From: Streptomyces collinus Tu 365 | GTDB taxonomy: Bacteria; Actinomycetota; Actinomycetes; Streptomycetales; Streptomycetaceae | Reading direction: 5' to 3' | Assembly: GCF_000444875.1 (NCBI RefSeq) | Contig: NC_021985.1 | Coordinates: 8,018,170 to 8,082,169 of the forward strand | DNA: 64,000 nt | Shown: one piece after another, positions 40,775-50,200 of the stretch | Numbering within the stretch: position 1 is the stretch's first letter | Layout of the letters: every line of letters starts with the position of its first letter | Notes under the pieces: generated by a model | Database searches by the model: none | Seen by the model: the letters and a program-made list of their open reading frames with translations, nothing else | What the model was told of the DNA's origin: nothing | Made by a program: the position numbers and the translations under genes

Positions 40775-42283
40775 TCAGCCCCAGGGGGTCACGGTGAGCC
40801 TGATCCGCGCGTCCTCCCCGAGGATCGGGGCGGCGGTGGCGGGCAGGGGGACGTGGCCGGCCCAGGAGCCCGGAACGAGGTCGTCGTCGCGAAGAGCGTG
40901 GCTGTCGGGCCGGTAGGCGCTGATCGGTCCGGTGATGGCGGAGTTCCAGCAGGCCGAGACCGCGGGTATCGGGGCGGCGGGGTCCGGGCGGACGTCGATC
41001 ACCAGGATGTCGTCGAAGTCGGCGGTCTGCTCCAGATGGTCGGCGAAGCTCAGCAGACCGTCACGGCGCCGCAGCGACAGGATCCGCAGGTGTAGCGCGT
41101 ACCGCATGGTGCCCGTGTCGTCCGGCCGGAGACTGCTGCACAGGAACGTCTCCGCCAGGGGGACCGTCGCCCCGTCGTCCGGGCCGCCGTCCGGCAGTTG
41201 CAGGGGGCACCAGTGGGCGCTCGTCCGCTCGTGCGTGACAATCTGCAGGCCGCGGACCGACAGCCGCACCTCGGCCTGCCACACCGTGTCGGGCCGCTGC
41301 GGCAGCCGGACCCCGACGAGCGCGGCCTCGGCCCTGCAGTCGCCGAACAGGAAGCGCCGCATGTTCTGGTAGCCCTCCTCGGAGTTGACGAGTCCGTAGC
41401 GCCCGCTGTGACTGCGGTGCACGTACGCCTGGTGGGTGTCGGGGACGTACGCGTTGCCGATCTGCACCAGGCCGTCGCTGCGCGGGCCGACCGTGGCCGC
41501 TGACAGGCCGTACGCCACGTCGTAGTCGGTCGGGTCGGTGCCGATCAGGCAGAAGACGCGGTCGGGGGCGTGGAACGTCCCCTCGTCCGGCATAGCGCGG
41601 GCGTCCCACCGCGGCGGCGGGCCGTCGGGATCCGTTCGCGCCTTCGGCGTCAGATACTCGTACATGCGTTCACGCCCGAAGATGTCCGCGCCGTCGATGC
41701 CGGTGACGTCACGCAGCCTCTCCAGCACACCGAAGCCGACGTCGAACGCGATGCCGCCGTGAGGGGTGCCGTAGGTGAAGAGCCGGCCCACGCAGTCGGC
41801 CGGATCGCGGCCGAGGTCCGGGAGGATCTTCTGGATCAGGCAGCGGCACACCAGGCCGCCCATGGAGTGCGCGACCAGGTGCACCCGTTCCGCTCCCGAC
41901 TTGGCCCTGATCATGTCGATCAGCCGCAGCAGGTCCTCCGCGGCCGTCTCCAGCCGGAACGCCCGGGGGTGCCCGCCCCAGGTGGTCGCCGAGGCGTCGT
42001 AGAACCGGTGGATCCAGACGCTGTCGGGCGGGATGCTGTCGTGTCCGGCGAGATAGAGCTCCTGGCCGCCGTCGACCAGGATCCGGTAGCCCTCGTCCAG
42101 GTGCAGACGCAGCAGCGGGCTCTCGAACTCGTAGAAGCACGGAGCGTCGTCCGGCCCGATACGGACGTGGGTGGAGCCCTGGTTGAACCCGTAGAACGGA
42201 TCCGTCACCACCTTGTCGATGCCGGCGGTGTCACCGGCGTATCCCCGGACGTAGACGATCGGCAGTTTCGGGGTCGGTGCCAT
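40775..42283 (-). CDS. Alpha/beta hydrolase with lipase-type active site
   Basis: The product is a 502-aa protein. The N-terminal half is an alpha/beta hydrolase like PGAP1/triacylglycerol lipases: LPIVYVRGYAGDT near the start supplies the oxyanion side, and Ser140 in VHLVAHSMGGLVCR is the nucleophile. TYGTPHGG follows, and HRSHSG around 285-290 may contain the His. The C-terminal 180 residues look beta-rich with no named domain. There is no signal peptide. ATG 42283 has GGAGG upstream; an earlier ATG at 42304 does not. It is transcribed towards the small PG-binding-like gene and away from the SARP gene. Confidence 0.75.
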   Translation of the reverse strand: MAPTPKLPIVYVRGYAGDTAGIDKVVTDPFYGFNQGSTHVRIGPDDAPCFYEFESPLLRLHLDEGYRILVDGGQELYLAGHDSIPPDSVWIHRFYDASATTWGGHPRAFRLETAAEDLLRLIDMIRAKSGAERVHLVAHSMGGLVCRCLIQKILPDLGRDPADCVGRLFTYGTPHGGIAFDVGFGVLERLRDVTGIDGADIFGRERMYEYLTPKARTDPDGPPPRWDARAMPDEGTFHAPDRVFCLIGTDPTDYDVAYGLSAATVGPRSDGLVQIGNAYVPDTHQAYVHRSHSGRYGLVNSEEGYQNMRRFLFGDCRAEAALVGVRLPQRPDTVWQAEVRLSVRGLQIVTHERTSAHWCPLQLPDGGPDDGATVPLAETFLCSSLRPDDTGTMRYALHLRILSLRRRDGLLSFADHLEQTADFDDILVIDVRPDPAAPIPAVSACWNSAITGPISAYRPDSHALRDDDLVPGSWAGHVPLPATAAPILGEDARIRLTVTPWG

Positions 42284-42375
42284 GCGGTCCTCCAGGATCT
42301 GCATGTCGAGGCTACGGACGTGCCGTCAGCCCGGCGTCAATGGGGCGTCAATGCGGCGTCAGGCCGCCGTCGGCG

Positions 42376-43089
42376 TCACCGGCTCGTCAGGCGCCAACCG
42401 TGGCGGGCCGGCATCCGGGTGAAGCGAGCGAACGGCTCCACGCCCAGCTCCTCCCGCAGCCGCTGGAACGAGCGGTAGTGACGAACCGCTTCGCTGAGAT
42501 TTCCTTCCGCGAGGTGCGCGGAGACGGCGGCCCGGTGCGCGCTCCCCCGGAGCGGCTCCGCGCGCACGCTCTCCCACGCCGCCTCCAGGGCGAGCGCCAG
42601 CCTGCCCTCGTGGACGAGCGCCTCGGCCAGCGCGTCGAGGGCGTGCAGCCGCAACTGCCGCAGGCGCTCACGTTCCGGCAGCAGCCATTCCTCGTCCCAG
42701 CCGGGCAGCAGGTCCTCTCCGCGCAGCAGCCCTTGCGGGAGCTGGGCGGCGGGCGGCGGCCCGCCGCCCTGGACGACACCGAGCGCGGTCTCGGTGAAGG
42801 CGTGCACGTCGACGTACAGGGTGTCGGCGCTCACGAGCGAGTCCCCGGAGCACCGGACCAGCGGCTGATCACCCCGCGGGAGCTTCCACGGGGTGGTGCG
42901 CAGGCTGCCCCTGGCGTGCTCCTCGGTGACCTCGGGCCACAGCGTCCCGGCGAGGACCCTGCGGGACACGCGTCTGCGCAGCGCGACGAACGCCAGCAGG
43001 CGCTGCCCGTTGCGGCACAGCTCGACCGGCTCGGCACCGCATTCCAGCCGGAAGTGGCCGAGCAGTCGCAATTGGGGAGGGGAAGACAC
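42376..43089 (-). CDS. SARP/BTAD-type transcriptional regulator
   Basis: The product is a 237-aa regulator with an OmpR-like winged-helix domain (about 5-90: LRLLGHFRLECGAEPVEL, LLAFVALRRR, RGSLRTTPWKLPRG) followed by a bacterial transcriptional activation domain (about 95-237: LRQLRLHALDALAEALVHEG, AVRHYRSFQRLREELGVEP). Length and order match small SARPs, which bind direct heptamer repeats and activate adjacent clusters. GTG 43089 is the start (GAGAGG upstream). It is divergent from the PASTA-like gene and may control the giant-protein operon. No target repeats were identified. Confidence 0.85.
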   Translation of the reverse strand: MSSPPQLRLLGHFRLECGAEPVELCRNGQRLLAFVALRRRVSRRVLAGTLWPEVTEEHARGSLRTTPWKLPRGDQPLVRCSGDSLVSADTLYVDVHAFTETALGVVQGGGPPPAAQLPQGLLRGEDLLPGWDEEWLLPERERLRQLRLHALDALAEALVHEGRLALALEAAWESVRAEPLRGSAHRAAVSAHLAEGNLSEAVRHYRSFQRLREELGVEPFARFTRMPARHGWRLTSR

Positions 43090-43239
43090 CGTGAGCCTCT
43101 CGACAACAGTCTCGGCCGGTGCGGCGGGACCGTGCAACTCCGCGGTTTGCGGACCCGTCGGCCGACGACGAGACTCGGCAGGGGGAACTCCACCGAAGGC
43201 ACGGCCGGTCTTCCGGAAAGCCGGCGGGAGGACCGAACC

Positions 43240-43794
43240 ATGGGCGTTCTCCGTTTGCAGACGGACGACCCGGCGACCATCTCGTGGGGGCACGTCCAGG
43301 TCCTGCTGTGGATCCTGCTGTCCACCGTCGTGGCCATCGGGATCGTCCTGGTCGTCGCCCGGCGTGTGGTGCCGGGCCGCACGGTGTCGTCGAACAGCGT
43401 CGTGCGCAGCTGGGTGGCCATGGCACTGGTCACCGGCCTCATGGCGTTCTGCGCGGTGGCCTTCGCCGTACGGGACACCAACCTGCGCAGCACGCTGATC
43501 GGAGCGCTCGCCGCGGCCGTCGGGTCGGCGGTGGCCTTCTACTTCTCGGGCAAGGCCGCCGAGGATGCCCGCAAGGATGTGCTGAGCGCCGCCTTCGGGG
43601 GCGAGGAAGTGGTGCCCGACCTGATCAGGTGCACCAAGGACGAGGCCGCCGTGAAGCTGGGCGGGACCACGCTGAAGCTGGAGCTGGCACCCGACTCGGG
43701 GCCGTCCGCGGCACCGGCCGCCATCTCCCGCCAGGACCCCGCCAAGGGAGCCACGGTCCCCCGGGGCACGGCGGTGAAGGTGACGTTCCCATGA
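43240..43794 (+). CDS. Membrane protein with C-terminal PASTA-like domain
   Basis: The product is a 184-aa protein with three membrane helices (VLLWILLSTVVAIGIVLVV near 23, MALVTGLMAFCAVAFAV near 61, STLIGALAAAVGSAVAFYF near 83). A soluble C-terminal part follows, with VVPDLIRCTKDEAAVKLGG then ISRQDPAKGATVPRGTAVKV. That closely fits a PASTA domain (VPDLxGxxxxxA, P-x-x-G, V-x-V). PASTA domains bind peptidoglycan or muropeptides in kinases and penicillin-binding proteins. GGGAGGA precedes ATG 43240. Divergent from the SARP gene and upstream of the giant-protein operon. Confidence 0.8.
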   Translation: MGVLRLQTDDPATISWGHVQVLLWILLSTVVAIGIVLVVARRVVPGRTVSSNSVVRSWVAMALVTGLMAFCAVAFAVRDTNLRSTLIGALAAAVGSAVAFYFSGKAAEDARKDVLSAAFGGEEVVPDLIRCTKDEAAVKLGGTTLKLELAPDSGPSAAPAAISRQDPAKGATVPRGTAVKVTFP

Positions 43795-43965
43795 GCTGAT
43801 GCTCCGTCAAATATTATTGAAGCGTCACTGGTTGATGATGAAAATGCCTGCTCGGGGGCCGGTCTCCGGTGGCGGGAACGCGTCGAAGGAGTGAAAATCG
43901 GGGGAGAGGTGGGCGGCGCGGCGCGGCGCGCACTGTTCTCACGACCTCGAACGAGGCGTTTTCCC

Positions 43966-46900
43966 ATGCTTCTCCCCACGACACGTTCTGTCGTCCTGAG
44001 GTCCTTCGGCGACTTGCGCGACCCTTCCGTCGTGGCCCACCACGGCGGCGACGGTGGTGGCGGGGGTGGTGGTTTCCGCGGAGGCTTCGGCGGCCGCCGG
44101 CCCTCCGGCCGCGACCGCGGGCGGGACTCCGACGACGACGGGCCTCGCGGCCCGCGCGGTCCCGGTCCCGACCCCGGCCCGCATCCCCCGGACCCGGGAA
44201 GGCCCCCGGATCCCGGTCCGCCGGACAGCGACGACGTCACACAGAAGCCGATCCGGGTCGTGCGCCCGGCCGACATGCTCGTCGTCGACATCACCCTGCT
44301 CAATCTGCGCCTCGACGGCCACCGCCTGGTGCCGCGGGACCCGGGTGCGGCGGCGTTCCTCCTGGCGACGCTGCCACCGCAGCATGTCGTGGAGCAGTAC
44401 TTCCCGGTGGGCAGTTCCGCCCCGACCGATCCCGTCGCGGCCTTCGCGTCGGGTCCGACGACGCTGGCCTTCTCGGCGCCGACCGACCCCGAGGGTCTGG
44501 ACCTGTCGCTGGAGGCGTTGCTCGACTGGGGCCGCCGACTCGTGCCGTTGAAGGTTCCGGACGGCCTGCAGGCCCCGGACACCGCGGGGTCGGTGATCTT
44601 CCGGGGTGTCCCCGGAAGCGTCCTCGAATTCCCCACCCGGCTGCTGCTCACCTACGACGAACCGGTGGGCTGGTCGGTCCGGCCGCAGCCCCATCAGGCC
44701 GACGGACGCACCGCGCTGTGGCACGCGCGGCTGTTCGCCGCACGGGGCGGAGACGTACGGCTGCGGGCGTTCTCGGCGGTACGGGACCGCAGTCCGAACC
44801 TCGGCGACGACGGACCCCTCACCAGCCTGAACCGGGAGGACCTGGTCACCCTCACCAGCCGGGCCCGGCCCACGCCTCCGGGTGGTACGCCCACCGAGGC
44901 CCCGAACGCGCCGTTGCAGTCCGAGCAGTTCATCGTGACGCCGCTCGGCGCGTCGGCCCACCTGCACGGCGTCTGGAAAGCACCGCTCAAGGACGACGGG
45001 ACCCCGCAGCCCGGGCCCTTCCCGGCCCTGGAGGCGTACGACCACATCACGGGCCTGGGACGGGACCAGTACATCCGCGTGGTCACCCGTGGCCGGCTGT
45101 GCACCGGTCACCTGGCATCGCACGTGACGGAGTTCCGGAGGGTGTTCGCCGCGAGCCAGCACGACGGGATCGTCGCCTACCTGCGGCGGGAGGACCGCAT
45201 CATCGTCAAGCAGCCGGAGGTCCAGTACGACCAGGAGAAGCGCTACACGTTCGCGGGACGGGAGATGCCCTTCAGCAGCCTGCGCATCACCGACCGTGTC
45301 ACACCGCTGATCAAGCAGCCGGACGTGCGGTCGGATCCGGGCGACAGGACGACGCCGATCAGGGACCACACCGCCTTCTGGGTGCAACTCGCTGCCGATG
45401 GCAAGGACTTCCTGTTCACCGTGATCGGTACGGACTGCGAGAACAGACAGGTCGGCTTCCAGATGCCACTGGTGTTCGTGCCCGACGGGCAACTCCTGAC
45501 GCGGGCGCCGGACAACTCGCTGCAGCCGTGCGACACCGAGACGCTGTTGGGGAGTCTCTACCTGAAGGACCCGGACCGCAGGACCTGCGAGCTGCGCGGC
45601 CAGGTGATGGCCATGGCGCAACCACCGGGTGGTGCTCCCGGCAGCACCAGTCACGCGGTCGGCAGGCTGACCTTCGGCCTCGGAACCTTCGTACGCGCCA
45701 CGGACGTGCAGCAGGACTCCGGCCGCTGCGTGGTCGGCATGCCCTACGTGCAGCGGGCGCAGGTACGCGTCGAAGCCGTCGAGCAGTTCACCGGGAAGAC
45801 CGGTGACGTGGGGGTCGTGCCCAACGAGACCTATCTCGAGCAGGGCATGGCCGCGCACCCGGCCGGCGCCTACCTCACTCTCCAGCAACCGGTCACGCTC
45901 GCGATCGGGGCGGAGAAGGCCGGCGGGCTCGCCGGCCCGAAGACCGTGCTCGAACTGATCACCGCGCAGGCGGGGGTCATCCCGGACGCCTTCAAACGGG
46001 ACCCGACGACCAAGGCCGTCGTCGCCGCGCTCGACCTGGACGCCATGAAGAAGGCGTTCGCCGGAGCGAACCTGCTCGGCATGATCCCCCTCGACCGGTT
46101 CCTGCGGGACATCCCGGCGGACCACCACGGCACTCTGCAGCAGCTGGACGACAAGCAGATCGACGACATCCTGGGAGACGTCAAGGGGGTGCTGCCCGCA
46201 CCGGTGCTCCGGGTCCGTGACCTGGCGGACGGCCCTGGCAAGGAACTGCGCTACGTGTGGAAGACCACGCTGGGCGGAGTCGACGGGTCGAACGAAGCCG
46301 AGCAGAAGGGGCCGTCGCCGTTCCCCGTGAAGCTGAACGACGCCACCCTGACCCTGGACGCCCGTACCGTCCGCTCACCGGACGCCGTCGACCAAGCCAC
46401 CGTGCGGGGCAGCCTGACCGACTTCGCGCTGGACTTCTTCGAGATCGCCGAGGTGCACATCGACGAGCTGAAGTTCGCCTCCGGCCCCGGCAAGAAGCCC
46501 GACGTCACGGCAGGCGGCGTGGAGCTGAAGTTCAGGGGCGCTCTGGAATTCGTCAACACCCTGCGCAGTGCGCTGCCCGCCGACGTCTTCGGGGCCGGTG
46601 CCTACGTGGACGTCGACGGCACAAGCATCCGGGCGGGCTACAAGTTCGCCGTCCCGGCCCTCGAGATCGGCGTCTTCACCCTGTCGAACGTCTCGCTCGC
46701 CGCCGAGCTGACCATCCCCTTCGACGGTCCCGTCTCGTTCCGCTTCTCCGTCGCCGAACCGGAACACCCCTTCAGAGTCACCGTGTCCCTGCTCGGGGGC
46801 GGCGGCTTCTTCTCCCTGCGGGTCGACACACGCGGTGTGCAGGAGATCGACGCCGCCATAGAGTTCGGCGGCGCCGCGGCGCTCGATATCGGGGTCGCGC

Positions 46901-47262
46901 GCGGCGGGGTCTCGATCATGGCGGGCATCCGCTTCACCCTGCAGAAAGGGGCACAGGACCGGATCGTCTTCTCCGGACATCTGCGCTGCAGTGGCTTCCT
47001 GTGCGTGCTCGGCATCGTGACGGTGTCCGTCGAGTTCAACCTCGAACTCACCTACGTGAAGCAAGGACGCCAGTCGGTGGTCACCGGCAGGGGAACGCTC
47101 ACGGTCAGCGTACGGATCGCCTTTTTCAGCAAGTCCGTGTCGCTCGATCTCGAACGGAGCTTCTCCGGCGCCCCGTGCGACCCGTCCTTCGCCGACTGCG
47201 TTCCGCTGGAACCGCACTGGCGCGACTTCTGCAAGGCGTACGCCCCCCAGCCCCACGGGTGA
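43966..47262 (+). CDS. Giant protein 1, unrecognised family, 1098 aa
   Basis: I recognise no family. Residues 25-85 are a Gly-, Arg-, Asp- and Pro-rich low-complexity stretch (HHGGDGGGGGGGFRGGFGG, then DPGPHPPDPGRPPDPGPP). The remainder is long and mostly beta-rich, with a mid part around 680-740 of short helices (ITAQAGVIPDAFKRD). The last 200 residues alternate hydrophobic strands (TLSNVSLAAELTIPFDGPV, GGVSIMAGIRFTLQ), recalling a large beta-solenoid or beta-barrel-like fold. The C-terminus has three Cys in CDPSFADC and FCKAY. No signal peptide is seen. ATG 43966 (GAGG about 10 nt upstream) is preferred to GTG 43891. Giant protein 2 follows 5 bp later. Confidence 0.75.
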   Translation: MLLPTTRSVVLRSFGDLRDPSVVAHHGGDGGGGGGGFRGGFGGRRPSGRDRGRDSDDDGPRGPRGPGPDPGPHPPDPGRPPDPGPPDSDDVTQKPIRVVRPADMLVVDITLLNLRLDGHRLVPRDPGAAAFLLATLPPQHVVEQYFPVGSSAPTDPVAAFASGPTTLAFSAPTDPEGLDLSLEALLDWGRRLVPLKVPDGLQAPDTAGSVIFRGVPGSVLEFPTRLLLTYDEPVGWSVRPQPHQADGRTALWHARLFAARGGDVRLRAFSAVRDRSPNLGDDGPLTSLNREDLVTLTSRARPTPPGGTPTEAPNAPLQSEQFIVTPLGASAHLHGVWKAPLKDDGTPQPGPFPALEAYDHITGLGRDQYIRVVTRGRLCTGHLASHVTEFRRVFAASQHDGIVAYLRREDRIIVKQPEVQYDQEKRYTFAGREMPFSSLRITDRVTPLIKQPDVRSDPGDRTTPIRDHTAFWVQLAADGKDFLFTVIGTDCENRQVGFQMPLVFVPDGQLLTRAPDNSLQPCDTETLLGSLYLKDPDRRTCELRGQVMAMAQPPGGAPGSTSHAVGRLTFGLGTFVRATDVQQDSGRCVVGMPYVQRAQVRVEAVEQFTGKTGDVGVVPNETYLEQGMAAHPAGAYLTLQQPVTLAIGAEKAGGLAGPKTVLELITAQAGVIPDAFKRDPTTKAVVAALDLDAMKKAFAGANLLGMIPLDRFLRDIPADHHGTLQQLDDKQIDDILGDVKGVLPAPVLRVRDLADGPGKELRYVWKTTLGGVDGSNEAEQKGPSPFPVKLNDATLTLDARTVRSPDAVDQATVRGSLTDFALDFFEIAEVHIDELKFASGPGKKPDVTAGGVELKFRGALEFVNTLRSALPADVFGAGAYVDVDGTSIRAGYKFAVPALEIGVFTLSNVSLAAELTIPFDGPVSFRFSVAEPEHPFRVTVSLLGGGGFFSLRVDTRGVQEIDAAIEFGGAAALDIGVARGGVSIMAGIRFTLQKGAQDRIVFSGHLRCSGFLCVLGIVTVSVEFNLELTYVKQGRQSVVTGRGTLTVSVRIAFFSKSVSLDLERSFSGAPCDPSFADCVPLEPHWRDFCKAYAPQPHG

Positions 47263-47267
47263 GGTCC

Positions 47268-50200
47268 ATGTCCAGGTCTTTCGAACAGCACATCAATTGG
47301 ACGGTCCTCCCGGCCGGGCTCTCGGACGACGGCTCCCGGGTGCGGGTGCGGGTGTTCGTCGCCCCCCGGCTGCAGCCCCCCGACAACGGGAAGGCGACGC
47401 TGGCCCGCTTCCCCGACTTCCTCGACTGGCCGGGGAAGGTCACGGCGGCCACCTTCGAGTTCGCCACCACGCTCAGCGAGGTGCCGCCGCCCGCACCCGT
47501 CGCCTTCACCGGTCAGCTCCGGCCGCAGGGCCCGGCTCCGGACACGCATCTGTGGCAGAGCATCTTCCAGGCCGGCACCCAGCTGGAGAGGTTCCCCGAC
47601 GACCCGACCCCGCCGGCACTGCGCAGCTACTCGACGCAGGGGGTCAGCGGGTACACCAGGGACGTCTATGCAAGGGCGGCCAAGGACTCGCCCGAGGCAC
47701 CACCCGTGACCACGGAGGTGCTGCGGGACTGCAGCGCCGCCGTGAAGAAGGACCCGCGGAGCCGTCTGGAAGAGGCTCCAGCAGGAGGGAACGGGAACGG
47801 ATTCGTGCCCGCGGAACTGCAGGACCTGATGGAGTTCCACAAGCCCTCGAAAGCCGCCCCGTCCACGGGCGACGGGACGCCGGCCGGAGCGCAGACACTG
47901 GCCGACGGACAACCACCGGCCGGTGGACCGCCGCAGGCCGGGCAGGAGAAGCCTCCGCCACCGCCGGCCCCACCTCCCACCGACTTCCATACGATGCTCA
48001 CGTCACTCGGTGACCATCCCGAACTGCTGCAGCACCTCGGACTGGTGCTGACCTTCGAACTGACCGGGCTCCCCGAGTCCTCGGGCGAGCGGCTGCTGAC
48101 CGTCCTTCCCCATTGGGACTCGGCGCTGGGCTCCGACTCGTACGACGTCGCCTGCCTCACCCGCTACTTCTTCGGCGACGACCCCTTTCACCCGGACCCG
48201 GCCGTACCCGTCCGCCGCATCTTCGTCCCCGCGGCGGCGCAGGCGCCGGGCACGGGTGGCCCGCTCGCCGAGCCGTCCCGCGGGCTCGTCCCGCTCGCCG
48301 GGCAGTTCACCGTCGAGGAGGCGGACATCGACGGCGCCGCGCTCAAGATGCTGGATGTCCCCGAGAACGCCACAGGACTGTCCCCGGTGCGGACGCAGGG
48401 GATCTCGCTGATCCAGGACGCGCGCGCGGCGCGACTCGGTACGGAGTTCCGCCAGGCGGCCGGACTCCACGCGGCCTTCAGAGGCGTGGTCCAGCAGCAG
48501 AGGGAGCAGACGTCGGCGCAGGACCCGCAGAGCCCGCAGGACCCTCAGGGTCCACAGGCCCCCCAGAGCCCCCACAGCGCTCAAAGTCCCCAGGACCCGG
48601 ACGACCACGGATCCCCGGCGGCCCCGCCCGTCCTCACCGCTCAGGACCTGATCCGCGGACACCGGATGGACATCTGGGACGAGCAGCGCAATGCCTGGTT
48701 CTCGCTGCACGCACGCGAGGTGGAGTACCGGCAGGCCCGCGGCGGACCGGTCCTGCTGAGGGCCTCCGACGAAGGCTTCTTCCAGGCCCATTTGGCTTCA
48801 TCGCCGAGCGATCCGGCGCTCCACGTACCCGAGACGCTGGCCGTCTGGCGCGGCTGGTCCCTGTCCGCGCCCTTCCCGGGCCTGGTGCTGGACACCGACG
48901 TCGGGGACCCCGACGCTCACAGGGCCCCCAACCCCCCGGTACCACTTACCAACGAGGCGCCGCCAGGACTGCCGTTGGAGATCACGGTCAAGCCGGCGGA
49001 CGCCTCCCTGCCGACCCTGCGCTACGGCCACCGGTACCGAGTACGGCTGCGCACCGTCGATCTGACGGGCCACGGGCTCGACCTCGCGCAGGCCGATGCC
49101 CTGATGCACCTGCCCGGCGTCGCGGTCCCCGATCCGCCGCTGCTCTTCCGGCGGTTCGAGGCCGTACCGGGCCCGGCGGTGGTACCGAGACTGCAGCCGG
49201 CCGAGGGCGCCTCCACCTTCCGGATGGTGATCCGCAGCAGCCCCGGGGACCAGCCGCCACCGGCTGCCGCGCCCGGCCCCGCGGCATCCCTCCCCCGAGT
49301 GTCGCTGGCCAATGTCCGGCCCAGACTGACGAACGACGACGTCGTCGTCGTCCAGAAGGCACTCATGGCCCTGGGCCACGACCTCCCGCACGGCGCGGAC
49401 GGCAAGTTCTTCGACCACACGACGGCCGCCTACGCCGAGGAGCAACGGGACCAGGGCTTCTTCGGGGCCGACGCCGACGGCACACCCGGCTGCCTCACCC
49501 TGACCGAGCTGGGTCTGAAGTGCGGTTTCACCGTCGACTGCGGACCCGGATCGCGCGGGGGTCCGATGCCCGGCGGCACGGCGGAGCAGTACGCCGCGCA
49601 GTTCAACAGGACCGGGCTGGTCACCGAGCGGGGCCACGCTCCCTACCAGGGTGTCGACGAACGCCACGTGGTGGCGCCGAAGACATCGCTGCGGTGCGTG
49701 GAGTGGCACGGACTGCTGGACGAAGCCATCGGCTCCACCGACCACGCCGTACAGAACGCGGTCTACGCACTGGCCGTACGCGAGAAGGACTCCCTGGACG
49801 ACCCCGGCCCGGGCGTACAGCTGAAGCCCGTCCCCTCACCGGCGGCGGACCCCGAGCATCCGGCGGTGACCGCCCTGCACACGGGGGAACAGGTCGAGAT
49901 GCGAGGCCTTCCCGACCCGCTGGCCCGTGGGGCCGTCCTGTTCGGCCTGCCGGGGGTGCCCGCCGGGCAGCCCTTCCCCGTCCCCTGGGACGGCGACGTC
50001 TGGCACCGTCCCAAGTCCTTCCGGCTCAGGCTCGCCGAAGGAACCGCGCCGCCCCGCTTCGACGCGGCGTCCCGGGTGCTGACCGTGTCGCTGCCCCAGG
50101 GCGCCACGGCCACCGTCCGCGTGAGCTCCGGCATCGACTTCGACGCCGACCTCATGGGCATGGCGTCATGGTGCACGGCGCCCCCGGAGCCGAAACCCGG

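Noticed and set aside
46257..47267. Extension of giant protein 2 to 1866 aa
   Set aside because: The extra 337 codons overlap giant gene 1 in another frame and are Arg-rich; ATG 47268 has GAGG and lies 5 bp after the previous stop.
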